Shown here: piece after piece, positions 40,945 to 50,029 of the stretch | How positions within the stretch are numbered: the stretch's first letter is position 1 | How the letters are laid out: every line of letters starts with the position of its first letter | NCBI RefSeq assembly: GCF_901521055.1 | Contig: NZ_CABEGA010000025.1 | Coordinates: 1-57,894, forward strand | Direction of reading: 5' to 3' | From: Cellulomonas hominis | GTDB taxonomy: Bacteria; Actinomycetota; Actinomycetes; Actinomycetales; Cellulomonadaceae | DNA: 57,894 nucleotides | Made by a program: the position numbers and the translations under genes | Notes under the pieces: model-generated | What the model was told of the DNA's origin: nothing | The model's input: only the letters and a program-made list of their open reading frames with translations | Databases searched by the model: none

Positions 40945-41853
40945 GTGAGCACCCCCGACCCGCAGTCCCTCTTCCCGGGCAAGCAGTTCATCAGCACCGC
41001 GCTCGAGGTCCTGGAGACGAAGACGACGATGTCCGGCGGCCTCGCGCGCCGGTACCTGCAGCGGGCCGCGATGGCGGGCGTGCTGATCGGGCTGCTGTAC
41101 GCGACGTTCTACGCGGTGCTCGCCGCCTTCTCGGCCGTGGAGGTCGGGGACTCCAGCCTGCGCCCGTTCGGGCGGCTCATCGGTGCCGTCGCGTTCGGCT
41201 GGGCACTGGTGTTCATCTACTACTCGCGGTCCGAGCTGCTCACCTCGAACATGATGATCGTCTCGATCGGCGCCTACCACCGTCGCACCTCGTGGGCACG
41301 GGCCCTGCGGCTGCTGGGCCTGTGCTACCTCGGCAACCTGCTGGGCGGGCTGTTCGTCGCGGTGCTGCTGCGGTTCTCCACCCTGGTCGAGGGGGCGCCG
41401 CTGGACGAGATGGTCGACTCCGTCGCGCACAAGCTCGCGTACGTCACGGACGGCCCGGCCGGCTGGGTGGACCTGCTGATCCGGGCGGTGCTGTGCAACT
41501 TCTGCATCAACGTGGCGATGCTGCTGGTCTACAACGGCCTCATCAAGGACGACGTGACCAAGTGCCTCGTGATGATCACGTCGGTGTTCATCTTCGCGTT
41601 CATCGGGCTGGAGCACTCCGTCGCCAACACGGTGCTGTTCTCGATCGTCGGCCTGCGCGAGGGGTTGGACCTGGCGGCCGCCGCGGGCAACGTCGGCATC
41701 GCGCTGGTGGGCAACTTCATCGGTGGCGGGCTCCTGATCGGGCTGTACTACGCCTACGTCAACGACGACTCCCAGTGGCTGCGCAGCGGCGGGGCGGGGA
41801 CGAGCACCCCGGGGTCGCCCCGGGCGCAGGCGACGCAGGAGCCTCAGGGGTAG
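40945..41853 (+). CDS. Formate/nitrite transporter family channel
   Basis: A 302-residue FNT-family membrane protein with six hydrophobic helices (GVLIGLLYATFYAVLAAFSA; GRLIGAVAFGWALVFIYYSR; LLGLCYLGNLLGGLFVAVLL; LIRAVLCNFCINVAMLLVYN; CLVMITSVFIFAFIGLEHSV; GIALVGNFIGGGLLIGLYYA). SELLTSN and GNFIGGG are typical of the two pore loops. Substrate may be formate, nitrite or another small anion. Two GTGs are possible (40936, 40945); I took the one giving VSTPDPQSLFPG. Its stop region overlaps the convergent VanY gene by 10 nt. Confidence 0.82.
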   Translation: MSTPDPQSLFPGKQFISTALEVLETKTTMSGGLARRYLQRAAMAGVLIGLLYATFYAVLAAFSAVEVGDSSLRPFGRLIGAVAFGWALVFIYYSRSELLTSNMMIVSIGAYHRRTSWARALRLLGLCYLGNLLGGLFVAVLLRFSTLVEGAPLDEMVDSVAHKLAYVTDGPAGWVDLLIRAVLCNFCINVAMLLVYNGLIKDDVTKCLVMITSVFIFAFIGLEHSVANTVLFSIVGLREGLDLAAAAGNVGIALVGNFIGGGLLIGLYYAYVNDDSQWLRSGGAGTSTPGSPRAQATQEPQG

Positions 41854-42821
41854 CTGGGGCCGCCGGGCAGGCCGAACAGCTCCTCGAGCGTCGTCACGCC
41901 CCGCCGCTGCATCTCGGCGACCACGTCCGTGCCGACGTAGCGCAGGTGCCACCCCTCGGGCGCGTAGCCGGTGACGGCCTGGTTCGCCGCCGTGTACCGG
42001 ACGAGGAACCCGAACTCCGTCGCTCGCGCCGCGACCCACTGCCCCTCGGGGGTCTGGTCGAAGCACGCCTGGAAGTCGCAGTCGGGGCGGGTGCCGCTGC
42101 CCACGTCGACCGCGAGGCCCGTCTGGTGCTCGCTGTGCCCGGGCCGGGCGGAGACCTCGTCGGCGCGCGGCTGCCCGATCCGCGCCGCCCAGTCGGCGTG
42201 GACGGCGCCCTGGTACGCGTAGGAGCGGAAGCCGCTGCGCAGCTCCAGCCGGACGCCGTCGGCCGCGGCGGCGGCGAGCATGCGGCTCAGCGGGTCCTGC
42301 AGGGCGGCCCGCACCTCGTACCCCGCGACGGCGACCAGGTCCGCCGGGGCGTACTCCGCCGGTGCCAGCGGGAGCGCCTTGTTGACGACGACCCAGGGGC
42401 TCGCCGGGTCCGACGTCGACTGCTGCGTCAGGTCGAGCCCCACGACGGCGGGCGGCGTGAGCGTCGTGGCGGGCGCGCTCGGCACGACGAGCGCGGGCGC
42501 GGGACCCGCGAGGCGGTCCTGCGCCGGGTCGACGGCCCCCGTGGGCTGCGGCACGGGTCCCAGGCTCACCGAGGGCTCGGACGACCGCGTCGGTCCGGGG
42601 CCGGCAGGCGCCGCGGCGACCGGGGCCTCGACGGCCGAGGCCGCCGCCGGGCGGTCGGGCTCGTCCGCCGGGGCACCCTGCAGCGCGAACCCGACGGCCA
42701 GGACGCCGACGGCCACCGTGGAGGCGACCTGACCGGCCCGGGCGACGGCGCGCGGCGCGCCCTGGCGCCTCCGGTGCGCGCCCGCGACCCGTCCCCGGGC
42801 GTGCTGCGGGCGCGAGGTCAC
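41844..42821 (-). CDS. VanY-type D,D-carboxypeptidase (M15 family), membrane-anchored
   Basis: A 325-residue zinc peptidase. A basic N-terminus (QHARGRVAGAHRRRQGAPR) and one transmembrane helix (VASTVAVGVLAVGFALQ) anchor it; a Pro/Ala-rich linker leads to the VanY domain from about 170 with RSGFRSYAYQ, GHSEHQTGLAVDVGSG (zinc His and Asp) and EGWHLRYVG (zinc His). It trims D-Ala from peptidoglycan stem peptides outside the cell. GTG 42821 has AGGAG at 7 nt; GTG 42839 is also in frame. No vancomycin-resistance genes are nearby, so a housekeeping role is likely. Confidence 0.85.
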   Translation of the reverse strand: MTSRPQHARGRVAGAHRRRQGAPRAVARAGQVASTVAVGVLAVGFALQGAPADEPDRPAAASAVEAPVAAAPAGPGPTRSSEPSVSLGPVPQPTGAVDPAQDRLAGPAPALVVPSAPATTLTPPAVVGLDLTQQSTSDPASPWVVVNKALPLAPAEYAPADLVAVAGYEVRAALQDPLSRMLAAAAADGVRLELRSGFRSYAYQGAVHADWAARIGQPRADEVSARPGHSEHQTGLAVDVGSGTRPDCDFQACFDQTPEGQWVAARATEFGFLVRYTAANQAVTGYAPEGWHLRYVGTDVVAEMQRRGVTTLEELFGLPGGPSYP

Positions 42822-42930
42822 GGCGGTGCTCCTGGTCACGGAAGGGGCGGGGTCGACCCCAGTGTCCGTCGGAACGGGTCCCGAGTGCCAGCCCACCCCG
42901 CCAGCCGCTGCCGGGCGGCCGGACCTGCGG

Positions 42931-43194
42931 TCAGAGCCGGAGGTCGCGGGCCAGCGCGTCCAGCGCCGTGCTCCGGCGGCGGCCGTCGAGCGCGAGGCCG
43001 CCCCCGGCGGTGCGCCGGACCGAGCCCGCCGCGAGCAGCGCGTCGACGGCACCCGCGCCGTCGTTCCGCCGCACCCACCGGTCCAGCTCCTCGCCCGGCA
43101 TCGGCCGCGCGAGCAGGGCCGCGAGCAGGCGGGCTTGCGTGAGCGGGGCGGCGGAGCCGGCCAGGACGGGCGACGTGCCGAGCAGTGCTCTCAT
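42931..43194 (-). CDS. Small hypothetical protein (87 aa)
   Basis: An 87-residue protein starting MRALLGTSPVLAGSAAPLTQ, with helices ARLLAALLARPMPGEELDRW and AGAVDALLAAGSVRRTAGGG followed by a short beta hairpin; the pattern looks like a winged-helix fold but lacks a recognisable family signature. GGGAG lies 7 nt before the ATG. It is 213 bp downstream of the FtsX permease on the same strand and may be co-transcribed. Confidence 0.5.
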   Translation of the reverse strand: MRALLGTSPVLAGSAAPLTQARLLAALLARPMPGEELDRWVRRNDGAGAVDALLAAGSVRRTAGGGLALDGRRRSTALDALARDLRL

Positions 43195-43407
43195 GGGACG
43201 CTCCCGGGTGGGCAGGGGGTGGGGCCGTCCAGCGGCCGCGGGGTCGCCGTCCATCGTGGTCGCCACGCGCGGGCTGAGTGGTGGCCGGTGCCGATGTGGG
43301 GTGCTCGTGGGGCACCCTCTGAGTGGGGCCTGGGTGGTGGGACCGGGACCGTTGAGTGGTGCCCGGGTGGGCGAGTAGGTGGCGACGGAGCCGTGCGGCG
43401 GCGGCGG
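43195..43407. repeat. Gene-free spacer with three TGAGTGG repeats
   Basis: TGAGTGG occurs at 43275-43281, 43320-43326 and 43353-43359, within G/T-rich sequence. Spacings of 45 and 33 bp do not form a regular array. I see no hairpin terminator for the ABC operon here. Confidence 0.35.
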
Positions 43408-46074
43408 TCAGCCGGACGCGCGCAGCACGTCGCCCAGCCGGTGCGTCCCGCCCCGGACCTGCTCGACGGCGACGACGACCAGCGCGGCAGCGGTCCCCAC
43501 GGCCACCGGCAGCGCGGCCCACGCCCACGCGACGTCCGGTGCCGCGCCGGTGCCGCGACCCGCGACGAGGGCCGACACGCCCGCGCCGACGAGGGCCCCG
43601 GCCAGGGTCGCGACCAGGACGCCCGGCAGCACCTCGCCCGCCGCCACGGCGGCCGCCTCCCGGTCGGTCAGGCCGACGGTGCGCAGGGTGTCGAGCGCCC
43701 GCCGGCGTCCCGGACCCCCGCGGGCGGCCGAGACCAGCACCGCGAGCCCGACGAGCACGAGCAGCAGCACCGCCGTCGCCCGGCCGGCGACGACCAGCGC
43801 GCGCGGCAGCACCTCCGACGCGAGCCCGGCGAGGACGGCGGACCGCTGCACGACCAGCACCTCGCCGTCCGCCGGCTGCGCGCGCACCGCCGCCGCTGCC
43901 CCGGGCCCGGCCAGCCACACCGTGTCCGGTGCGGCCTGCTCGACGCCGCCGAGCTCCGCGACGTCGACGACGAGCACTGCGCGCTCCCCCGCCGGACCCG
44001 CGACGGCGCCCCAGCCGGGCGCCGGGACGCCGGTCAGCGGGTGCACGGTGCGGTCCTCCCCGGCCCACGTGACCTCGACGGCGGCGCCGGTGGCCCCGGG
44101 CGCGCCCGTTCCCCGGTCCGTCGTCGCGGTCGCCGGGCCGCCGGTGACCGCCGCGAGGCGCCGGAGCGCGGCCGGGTCCGCCGCGACGAGGCGCACCCGC
44201 GTGCGGCCGGCGTCCGTCACGGCGGGCACGTCGTCCGCGACGCTCCCCGCCACGACGGCGGTGACGCCCGCCGCGCGGGACCACGCGTCGGCGGACGCCG
44301 CCAGTCCGGCGTCGGGTGCACCGTGCACGAGGACGTCGGCACCCACGGACTCCAGGGCGGCGACCTGCTGGTCCCGTCCCACGCGCTGCGCCCCGGACGC
44401 GGCGACCACGACCAGGGCGGCCGCCGTCGCGAGCGCGAGGAGCGGCAGCGCGCCCGGGCCGTCCGACCGGGCGCGGGCGAGCGCGAGCACCGGCACGGCG
44501 CCGCGGGCCCGCCGCACCGCCGGGGCGAGCCGCCGCAGCGCCAGGGGCAGCAGCCGCGCCACGACCAGCGCCCCCACGGCGGCGGTCGCCACGGGCGCGG
44601 CGGAGGCCAGCGGGTCCGGGGCGCCACCCGGCTCGCGGCCCCGCAGCGCGACGAGCGCCCCGGCCGCCAGCACGACGAGGGCCAGCTCCGCCGCTGTGCG
44701 CCGCGCGCCGCTCCCGTCGCGCGGACCGCCGCCTGCACTGCCGTCGTCCGACCGGCGCGGCACCGGGTCGGCGGCGGACCGGACCCGGTGCAGCACGGCG
44801 ACGGGCAGGGTCACGGCCGCCACGGCGGCGACGGGCAGCGCCTGCGTCAGCACGAGGGGGCCGGGCACCAGCAGGCGCGCGACCAGCACGCCCGCGACCC
44901 CGCCCACGACGGCGACGACGACCGCCTCGACGGTGTGCTCCACGGTGAGCGCGGGCAGCGTGGCGCCGCGGGTGCGCCGCGCGGCGAGGTCGTCGGTGCG
45001 TCGCCGCGCCAGGAGGCCGGCCGTGAGGGCGAGCAGCAGCGCGGTGACCGTCGCGGTCCCGATGACCAGGCCGGCGGTCGCGTCGCGCGCGTCGTCGACG
45101 TCCGCGAGGGCCGCGGCCAGCGTCCCGTCCAGGTCGGTGTGGACGCTCGCGCGCGCGGCGGCGTAGCCGAGCACCACCGGCGCGGCCTGCACCGCGGGCA
45201 GCTCGCTCAGCGCGAGCCGGGCCTCCGCGGTGCCGATCCGTGCGGGCACCGGCGCGAACCGCACGGTGCGGACCACGGTCCGGGGGTCGAGCGCCGCCAG
45301 CGCGCCGGGCAGGGACGCGTCCGACAGCAGCGCCGCGACCGCCGTGCTGGTCGCCGGTCCCACGACGGCGGTCGTGGGTGCCAGGAGGTCGCGCAGGTCG
45401 GTCCACCGCGGGTCGTCCGGCTCCGGCGCACGGAACACCCCGCTGACCGCGAGCGTGACGGTGCGGCCGTCGGCGTCGCTGGCCAGGAGCGTGCTGCCCG
45501 CGCCGGCGTCCAGGGCCTCGGCGACGGCCTCCGACAGCCCGACCTGCACGGCGTCGTCCTGGTCCTGCGGGGCGGTGCCGGCGGTCCACCGGACGTCACC
45601 GGCGCCGTGCGCCCACGCGAGGCGGACCGTGGTGGACCCGGTGGCCGTCGCCCCCGACGTGCTCGGCCCGCTCAGCGCGAGCGGCACGGACGCGGTGACG
45701 GCGACCGGCGGCGCCAGCACGTCGCCGAGGCGCGCGTGCAGGCCCGCCTCGAGCTGGCTGGCGGCGGTCGCCGCGTCCGACGCCGCGTCAGGGTTCGTGG
45801 CGCTGGCGGTGTCCTCGTAGCCGGTCGCGGCGGTGACGACGACGTCCGCGCGGCTGCCCGCCCGCTCGACCGCGGACGCGACGGCGTCGTCCGCCACCCG
45901 GGCGACCCCACGCGGGGCGGCGGACCCGAGCGCGGTGGCGATCGCGACCAGCACGGCGACGAGCGCGAGCGGCCCGGCGTGCGCCGCCGCGCGGTGCGGC
46001 AGCGTCACCAGGTCGAGCCCGGACACCGGTCCGCGCGCGCCGGACGCCGGCCTCCGACGGTGCCGGCCGGTCAC
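43408..46074 (-). CDS. Large FtsX-like ABC permease
   Basis: An 888-residue membrane protein of the FtsX/MacB permease type. Ten or so hydrophobic helices are arranged as an N-terminal helix (LALVVAVLVAIATALGSAA region), a large extracellular domain (about 40-260), a first group of helices with LLLALTAGLLARRRTDDLAA, a second extracellular domain and a C-terminal group (VLLLVLVGLAVLVSAARGGP, LRTVGLTDREAAAVAAGEVL). The RTVGLTDR loop corresponds to the FtsX-type coupling region. GTG 46074 overlaps the next gene's stop. It is about twice the size of MacB. Substrate unknown. Confidence 0.8.
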   Translation of the reverse strand: MTGRHRRRPASGARGPVSGLDLVTLPHRAAAHAGPLALVAVLVAIATALGSAAPRGVARVADDAVASAVERAGSRADVVVTAATGYEDTASATNPDAASDAATAASQLEAGLHARLGDVLAPPVAVTASVPLALSGPSTSGATATGSTTVRLAWAHGAGDVRWTAGTAPQDQDDAVQVGLSEAVAEALDAGAGSTLLASDADGRTVTLAVSGVFRAPEPDDPRWTDLRDLLAPTTAVVGPATSTAVAALLSDASLPGALAALDPRTVVRTVRFAPVPARIGTAEARLALSELPAVQAAPVVLGYAAARASVHTDLDGTLAAALADVDDARDATAGLVIGTATVTALLLALTAGLLARRRTDDLAARRTRGATLPALTVEHTVEAVVVAVVGGVAGVLVARLLVPGPLVLTQALPVAAVAAVTLPVAVLHRVRSAADPVPRRSDDGSAGGGPRDGSGARRTAAELALVVLAAGALVALRGREPGGAPDPLASAAPVATAAVGALVVARLLPLALRRLAPAVRRARGAVPVLALARARSDGPGALPLLALATAAALVVVAASGAQRVGRDQQVAALESVGADVLVHGAPDAGLAASADAWSRAAGVTAVVAGSVADDVPAVTDAGRTRVRLVAADPAALRRLAAVTGGPATATTDRGTGAPGATGAAVEVTWAGEDRTVHPLTGVPAPGWGAVAGPAGERAVLVVDVAELGGVEQAAPDTVWLAGPGAAAAVRAQPADGEVLVVQRSAVLAGLASEVLPRALVVAGRATAVLLLVLVGLAVLVSAARGGPGRRRALDTLRTVGLTDREAAAVAAGEVLPGVLVATLAGALVGAGVSALVAGRGTGAAPDVAWAWAALPVAVGTAAALVVVAVEQVRGGTHRLGDVLRASG

Positions 46075-49000
46075 TCGACGTCCCCGAGCCGCAGGTGCGC
46101 CGCGGCCGCCCGGCGCACGAGGCCGAGCACGACCGGGAGCACCACCACCGTCGACCCGACCAGCACGACCGCGAGCAGGCCGGCCTCCACCGGCCACGGC
46201 CAGACGGGCAGCGCGCCGGGGACGGGTGCCGCACCGGTGTCCGACACCGTGAGGGCGGGGGCCAGCGCGCGGGCGACCACCGCTCCCGCGCACGCCCCGG
46301 TGGCGACGGCCAGCAGGTCCACCGCCGCGTGCTGGACGAGGTGCACCCCGACCACGGACCGCGGCGACGCCCCGAGCGCCAGGAGCCGCGCCACCTCCGG
46401 GCCCCGGTCGTCGGCCGTCCCGGCGGCGTGCAGGACCGCGCCCACCAGTGCGAGGGCCACCGCGGCGGTCACCAGGAGCCCGAGGGCCGCGAGCACCCCG
46501 ACCCGCAGCGGGCCGTCCCGCAGGTCCGCGGCGACCTCCGCGCGCACCGTGACGGTCGCTCCCGCGTCCCGGAGCGCGGCGGCCGCGGCCGCCGGGCGCG
46601 TCCCGTCGAGCCACCAGCGGTCGACGAGCGCGGACGCGTCGGCCTGGGTGAGCGCGGCGCGGGACAGGGCGTCGAGGTCGGCGAGCAGCGCCGGACCGCG
46701 CGGGACCCCCGGCACGTACGGCGCGACGCCCGCGACCCGCGCCGGCAGCGTCGCGGTGCCCGCGAGGACGTCGAGCGCGTCGCCGACCTCGAGCGACGCG
46801 GCACGCGCGAGGTCGGCGCTGACGAGGACCGGCAGCGAGCCGGGGCGCCCGAGGCCGGAGACCACGAGGTCGGCGGGTACGAGCCCCGCGCGGGTGACGT
46901 CCACCGTGGTCGACGCGGTGACGCCTGCCGCGTCGACGTCGGCCGCCACGGCCTCGAGCGTCTCCGACGCCTCCGTCGTCGGGACACCGGACCAGCCGGC
47001 GGGCCCGTCGCCGGACCCGGGAGCCGGCCGCCAGGACACGGTCACCGTCGCGTCCGCGGGCGCAGCTCCGTCGTCGCCGGGTGGCACGTCCGCGGTCACG
47101 CGCAGCAGCACCGCCACGACGTGCACCGTGCCCGGGGCGTCGCTCCCGCCCGGCAGCACCGCGTGCAGCGGGTGGGTGACGCCGTCCAGCGGGACCGGGT
47201 CGCCGGCGGCCGCGACGCGTGCGCCGTGCCCGTCGTCCAGCACCACGGTCGGGGTGACGGACAGCGGGACCGCACCGCTCGCGGACCCCGTCACCTCCAG
47301 GGGCACGCCGCCGGCGTCCCGGAGCACGGGGACCGCGTCGGCCGGTGTCTGCGGCGCGAGTCCCGCGGTGAGCCCGGCCCAGGTCCCGCCCGCCGGCAGG
47401 CGTCCCGTCAGCTCGGCGGCCGTGGTGTCGACGGCGACCAGCCGGGTCGCGGCCTCCCCCGACCCGGCGCCGACCAGCGTGCCGAGCGCGGTGGCGCGGT
47501 CCGTGGCGGGCAGTGCGGACCCGTCGGCGGACCGCGCGAGCGCGCCCTGGTCGAGCAGCGTCCCGGGGAGGTCGGCGGCGACCACCGCGGCCGCCACCCC
47601 CGCGTCGGCCTGCTCCTGCTGCGACCGGTCCCACGTCGCCGCCCAGGACGCACCGAACGTGGCGCCGGCGGTGGCCAGGACGGTGAGCAGCAGGGCGGTC
47701 GCCGCGCGGGGGCGCCGGGCGACGTCCACCGCCGCGACCGGCAGCACGAAGCCCCGCGACCCCCGCGCCCGGCGTTCCGCCCCGCGGGCCAGCAGCGGGA
47801 GCAGCCGCAGCCCGAGGGCGGACACCGCGAGGAGGGCCAGCACCGGCGCGAGCACCCGCACCGCATCGCTCAAGCCGTCAGCGGCGCGCAGCCGGAGTCC
47901 GGCGAGCACCGCCAGGGCCAGCAGGAGCACGTCGCCCCCGGACCGGGCGAACCGCCGCCCCGCCCGCGCGGCACCCCGCCGGCCGCCCGGGGTGCGGGTG
48001 GCGGGCGCGACGAGGGCGACGCCGAGCGCCACGGCGCCGCACGCCACGGTGCCCAGCAGGGCCCCGGTCGGCGCGTCGGCCGGCCGAAGCCCGGCGTCGG
48101 CCAGCACGGGCAGCGCCGTGAGCGCGCGGTAGGCAGCCAGCGCCGCCGGCACGGCGAGGACCGCCGCCACGAGCACGAGCGCGCCCGCCTCCACCACCGC
48201 GAGCAGCGCGACCTGACCGGCCGCGGCGCCGCGGTCCAGGAGCAGGGCGCGCTCGGCCGACCTCCGGACGGCCAGCAGCCGCCCGGCCAGCAGCAGCGCC
48301 GCCCCGCAGAGCGCCGCGCACACCAGCCCGCCGACGAGCACGGCAGCGCCGGTGACGCGGTGCTGCGTGGTCGCAGCGGTGAGCTCCGCCGGCAGCGATG
48401 TGCGCACGACGACGCGCGTCGTGCGCTCGGCCAGCCGCTCGGACAGCAGCGCGCGCAGCCGCGGGGTGCTGCGGGCGACGTCCGCGAGGGCCGCGGTCGA
48501 CGCGCCGACGGCGTCGGGCCGCGCGAGCACGCTGACCGCGCCGACGCCCGTGCCCGGCCCCGGGCCGGATGGCGCGCCTGCCGCCGGCCCGGGCGCCGCC
48601 AGGGACCCCTCCGGGAGCACGAACGGCCCGGCCGCGGGCGACTGCCGCCGGCCGGACGTGCCGGGGCGGTCGTGGTCCGGGTCCACGCCCGCGCCGCCCA
48701 GCAGGTCGCGGTCCCACGGCGACGTGCCACCGACCGGGGCGTCCGGGACGAACACCCCGGTCACCCGCACCGTGGTCGCGGCCACGGCGCCCGGGCCGGA
48801 GTCCGCCGAGGCGGCGAGGGTCAGCGTGTCGCCGACCCGCAGCCCCAGGGCCTGCGCGGTGGTCGCGGGGACCGCCACCTGCCAGGGCTCCCCGGCCGCG
48901 GCGGGCCACGCGCCGTCGACCAGCCGCGCCACGTCCTGCACCCCCGGCGCGTCCGCCAGGTACGCGAACGCCGGCTCGCCCTCGGCGCCGGCCACCGTGC

Positions 49001-49352
49001 CCGGCAGCGCGAGCAACGGCGACTCCGTCCAGGTCGACGTGCGCGCCGGCAGCGGCGCGAGGACGTCCGCGACGACCGCGCCGGCGTCGGCGGCGAGCCC
49101 GGCGGCGGCCACCGGGTCCGACTCCTGCGGCGCCGGCGCCAGGCGCGCGACCACGTCGGTGCGGCCCGACGCGGCCTCGGCCAGTGCCGCGTCGAGGGCG
49201 TCGCGGCGCCCGGCGGTCAGCAGCAGGCCGCACGTCGCCAGCACCGTGAGCGCCACCAGCGCCGTCGCCGTCACGGCGAGCAGCACCCCGCGCTGGGACC
49301 GGGCGCGCCGCAGCACCGTGCCCGGGGCGGCGGCCGCCCACGCCGTGCTCAT
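46071..49352 (-). CDS. Very large FtsX-like ABC permease
   Basis: A 1,093-residue permease of the same family as its neighbour. A first helix (GVLLAVTATALVALTVLATC) precedes an extracellular domain (about 50-300), then ALLLAGRLLAVRRSAERALL, ALVLVAAVLAVPAALAAYRA, a second large extracellular domain (about 470-880) and the C-terminal helices, ending in LVRRAAAAHLRLGDVE. The coupling loop RLLALGASPRSVVGVHLVQH is visible. ATG 49352 overlaps the ATPase stop (ATGA). The two permeases could form a heterodimer driven by the two ATPases. Export of a lipid, peptide or envelope component is typical for the family, but no substrate can be named. Confidence 0.8.
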   Translation of the reverse strand: MSTAWAAAAPGTVLRRARSQRGVLLAVTATALVALTVLATCGLLLTAGRRDALDAALAEAASGRTDVVARLAPAPQESDPVAAAGLAADAGAVVADVLAPLPARTSTWTESPLLALPGTVAGAEGEPAFAYLADAPGVQDVARLVDGAWPAAAGEPWQVAVPATTAQALGLRVGDTLTLAASADSGPGAVAATTVRVTGVFVPDAPVGGTSPWDRDLLGGAGVDPDHDRPGTSGRRQSPAAGPFVLPEGSLAAPGPAAGAPSGPGPGTGVGAVSVLARPDAVGASTAALADVARSTPRLRALLSERLAERTTRVVVRTSLPAELTAATTQHRVTGAAVLVGGLVCAALCGAALLLAGRLLAVRRSAERALLLDRGAAAGQVALLAVVEAGALVLVAAVLAVPAALAAYRALTALPVLADAGLRPADAPTGALLGTVACGAVALGVALVAPATRTPGGRRGAARAGRRFARSGGDVLLLALAVLAGLRLRAADGLSDAVRVLAPVLALLAVSALGLRLLPLLARGAERRARGSRGFVLPVAAVDVARRPRAATALLLTVLATAGATFGASWAATWDRSQQEQADAGVAAAVVAADLPGTLLDQGALARSADGSALPATDRATALGTLVGAGSGEAATRLVAVDTTAAELTGRLPAGGTWAGLTAGLAPQTPADAVPVLRDAGGVPLEVTGSASGAVPLSVTPTVVLDDGHGARVAAAGDPVPLDGVTHPLHAVLPGGSDAPGTVHVVAVLLRVTADVPPGDDGAAPADATVTVSWRPAPGSGDGPAGWSGVPTTEASETLEAVAADVDAAGVTASTTVDVTRAGLVPADLVVSGLGRPGSLPVLVSADLARAASLEVGDALDVLAGTATLPARVAGVAPYVPGVPRGPALLADLDALSRAALTQADASALVDRWWLDGTRPAAAAAALRDAGATVTVRAEVAADLRDGPLRVGVLAALGLLVTAAVALALVGAVLHAAGTADDRGPEVARLLALGASPRSVVGVHLVQHAAVDLLAVATGACAGAVVARALAPALTVSDTGAAPVPGALPVWPWPVEAGLLAVVLVGSTVVVLPVVLGLVRRAAAAHLRLGDVE

Positions 49353-50029
49353 GCGGGCAGCACGTGCCCGTCGACCAGGCGCACGGCCCGGTCGGCGAGG
49401 TCGATCATCACCGGGTCGTGCGTCGACACGACCGCGGCCATCCCCTCCGCCTCGACCACCCCGCGGATGAGCGCCATGACCGCCAGCCCCGTCTCCGTGT
49501 CGAGCTGACCGGTCGGCTCGTCCGCGATCAGCAGCCGCGGCGAGCCGGCCAGCGCGCGGGCGATGGCGACGCGCTGCTGCTGCCCGCCGGACAGCTCGTC
49601 GGGGCGCAGGCCGGCGTGGTGCTCGAGGCCGACGAGCCGGAGCAGCAGCGCGACGCGGCGCTCCCGGTCGGCCACGGGCAGGGACCGCAGCCGCAGCGGG
49701 ACGGCGACGTTCTCGGCGGCGCTGAGCACGGGCACCAGGCCGAACGTCTGGAACACGAACGCCAGCACGTCCCGGCGCAGGCGCACCTGGCCGGCGCGGT
49801 CCAGCGTCGTGACGTCCGTGCCGTCGACGTGCACCGTCCCCGCGTCGGGGCGGTCCAGGCCGCCGACGACGTTCAGCAGGGTCGTCTTGCCGGAGCCGGA
49901 CCGGCCGACCAGCGCCACGAGCTCTCCGGGGGCGACGTCGAGGTCGACGCCGCGCAGGGCGTGCACCGCGGACCGTCCCGACCCGAAGGTGCGCGTCACG
50001 CCGCGCACGCGGACCAGCGGTGCCGTCAC
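49349..50029 (-). CDS. ABC transporter ATPase (MacB/LolD type)
   Basis: A 226-residue ATPase with Walker A GRSGSGKTT (42-50), Q-loop FQTFGLVPVLSA, signature LSGGQQQR, Walker B LLIADEPTGQLD and H-loop STHD. The sequence is of the MacB/LolD/FtsE class that pairs with FtsX-like permeases. GTG 50029 overlaps the preceding ATPase gene by 4 nt (GTGA). Confidence 0.9.
   Translation of the reverse strand: MTAPLVRVRGVTRTFGSGRSAVHALRGVDLDVAPGELVALVGRSGSGKTTLLNVVGGLDRPDAGTVHVDGTDVTTLDRAGQVRLRRDVLAFVFQTFGLVPVLSAAENVAVPLRLRSLPVADRERRVALLLRLVGLEHHAGLRPDELSGGQQQRVAIARALAGSPRLLIADEPTGQLDTETGLAVMALIRGVVEAEGMAAVVSTHDPVMIDLADRAVRLVDGHVLPA

Noticed and set aside
41844..42821. Vancomycin resistance locus
   Set aside because: Only a VanY-type carboxypeptidase is present; no vanH, vanA/B ligase, vanX or VanRS genes are nearby.
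43275..43359. TGAGTGG copies as a regulatory array or CRISPR-like repeat
   Set aside because: Repeats are only 7 nt with uneven spacing, and the same word occurs by chance after other stop codons (near 38322).
42826..48132. Very long open frame on the plus strand opposite the FtsX permease genes
   Set aside because: Composition is Arg/Ala/Gly/Pro without domain motifs; it is a by-product of high GC in a codon position of the real minus-strand genes.
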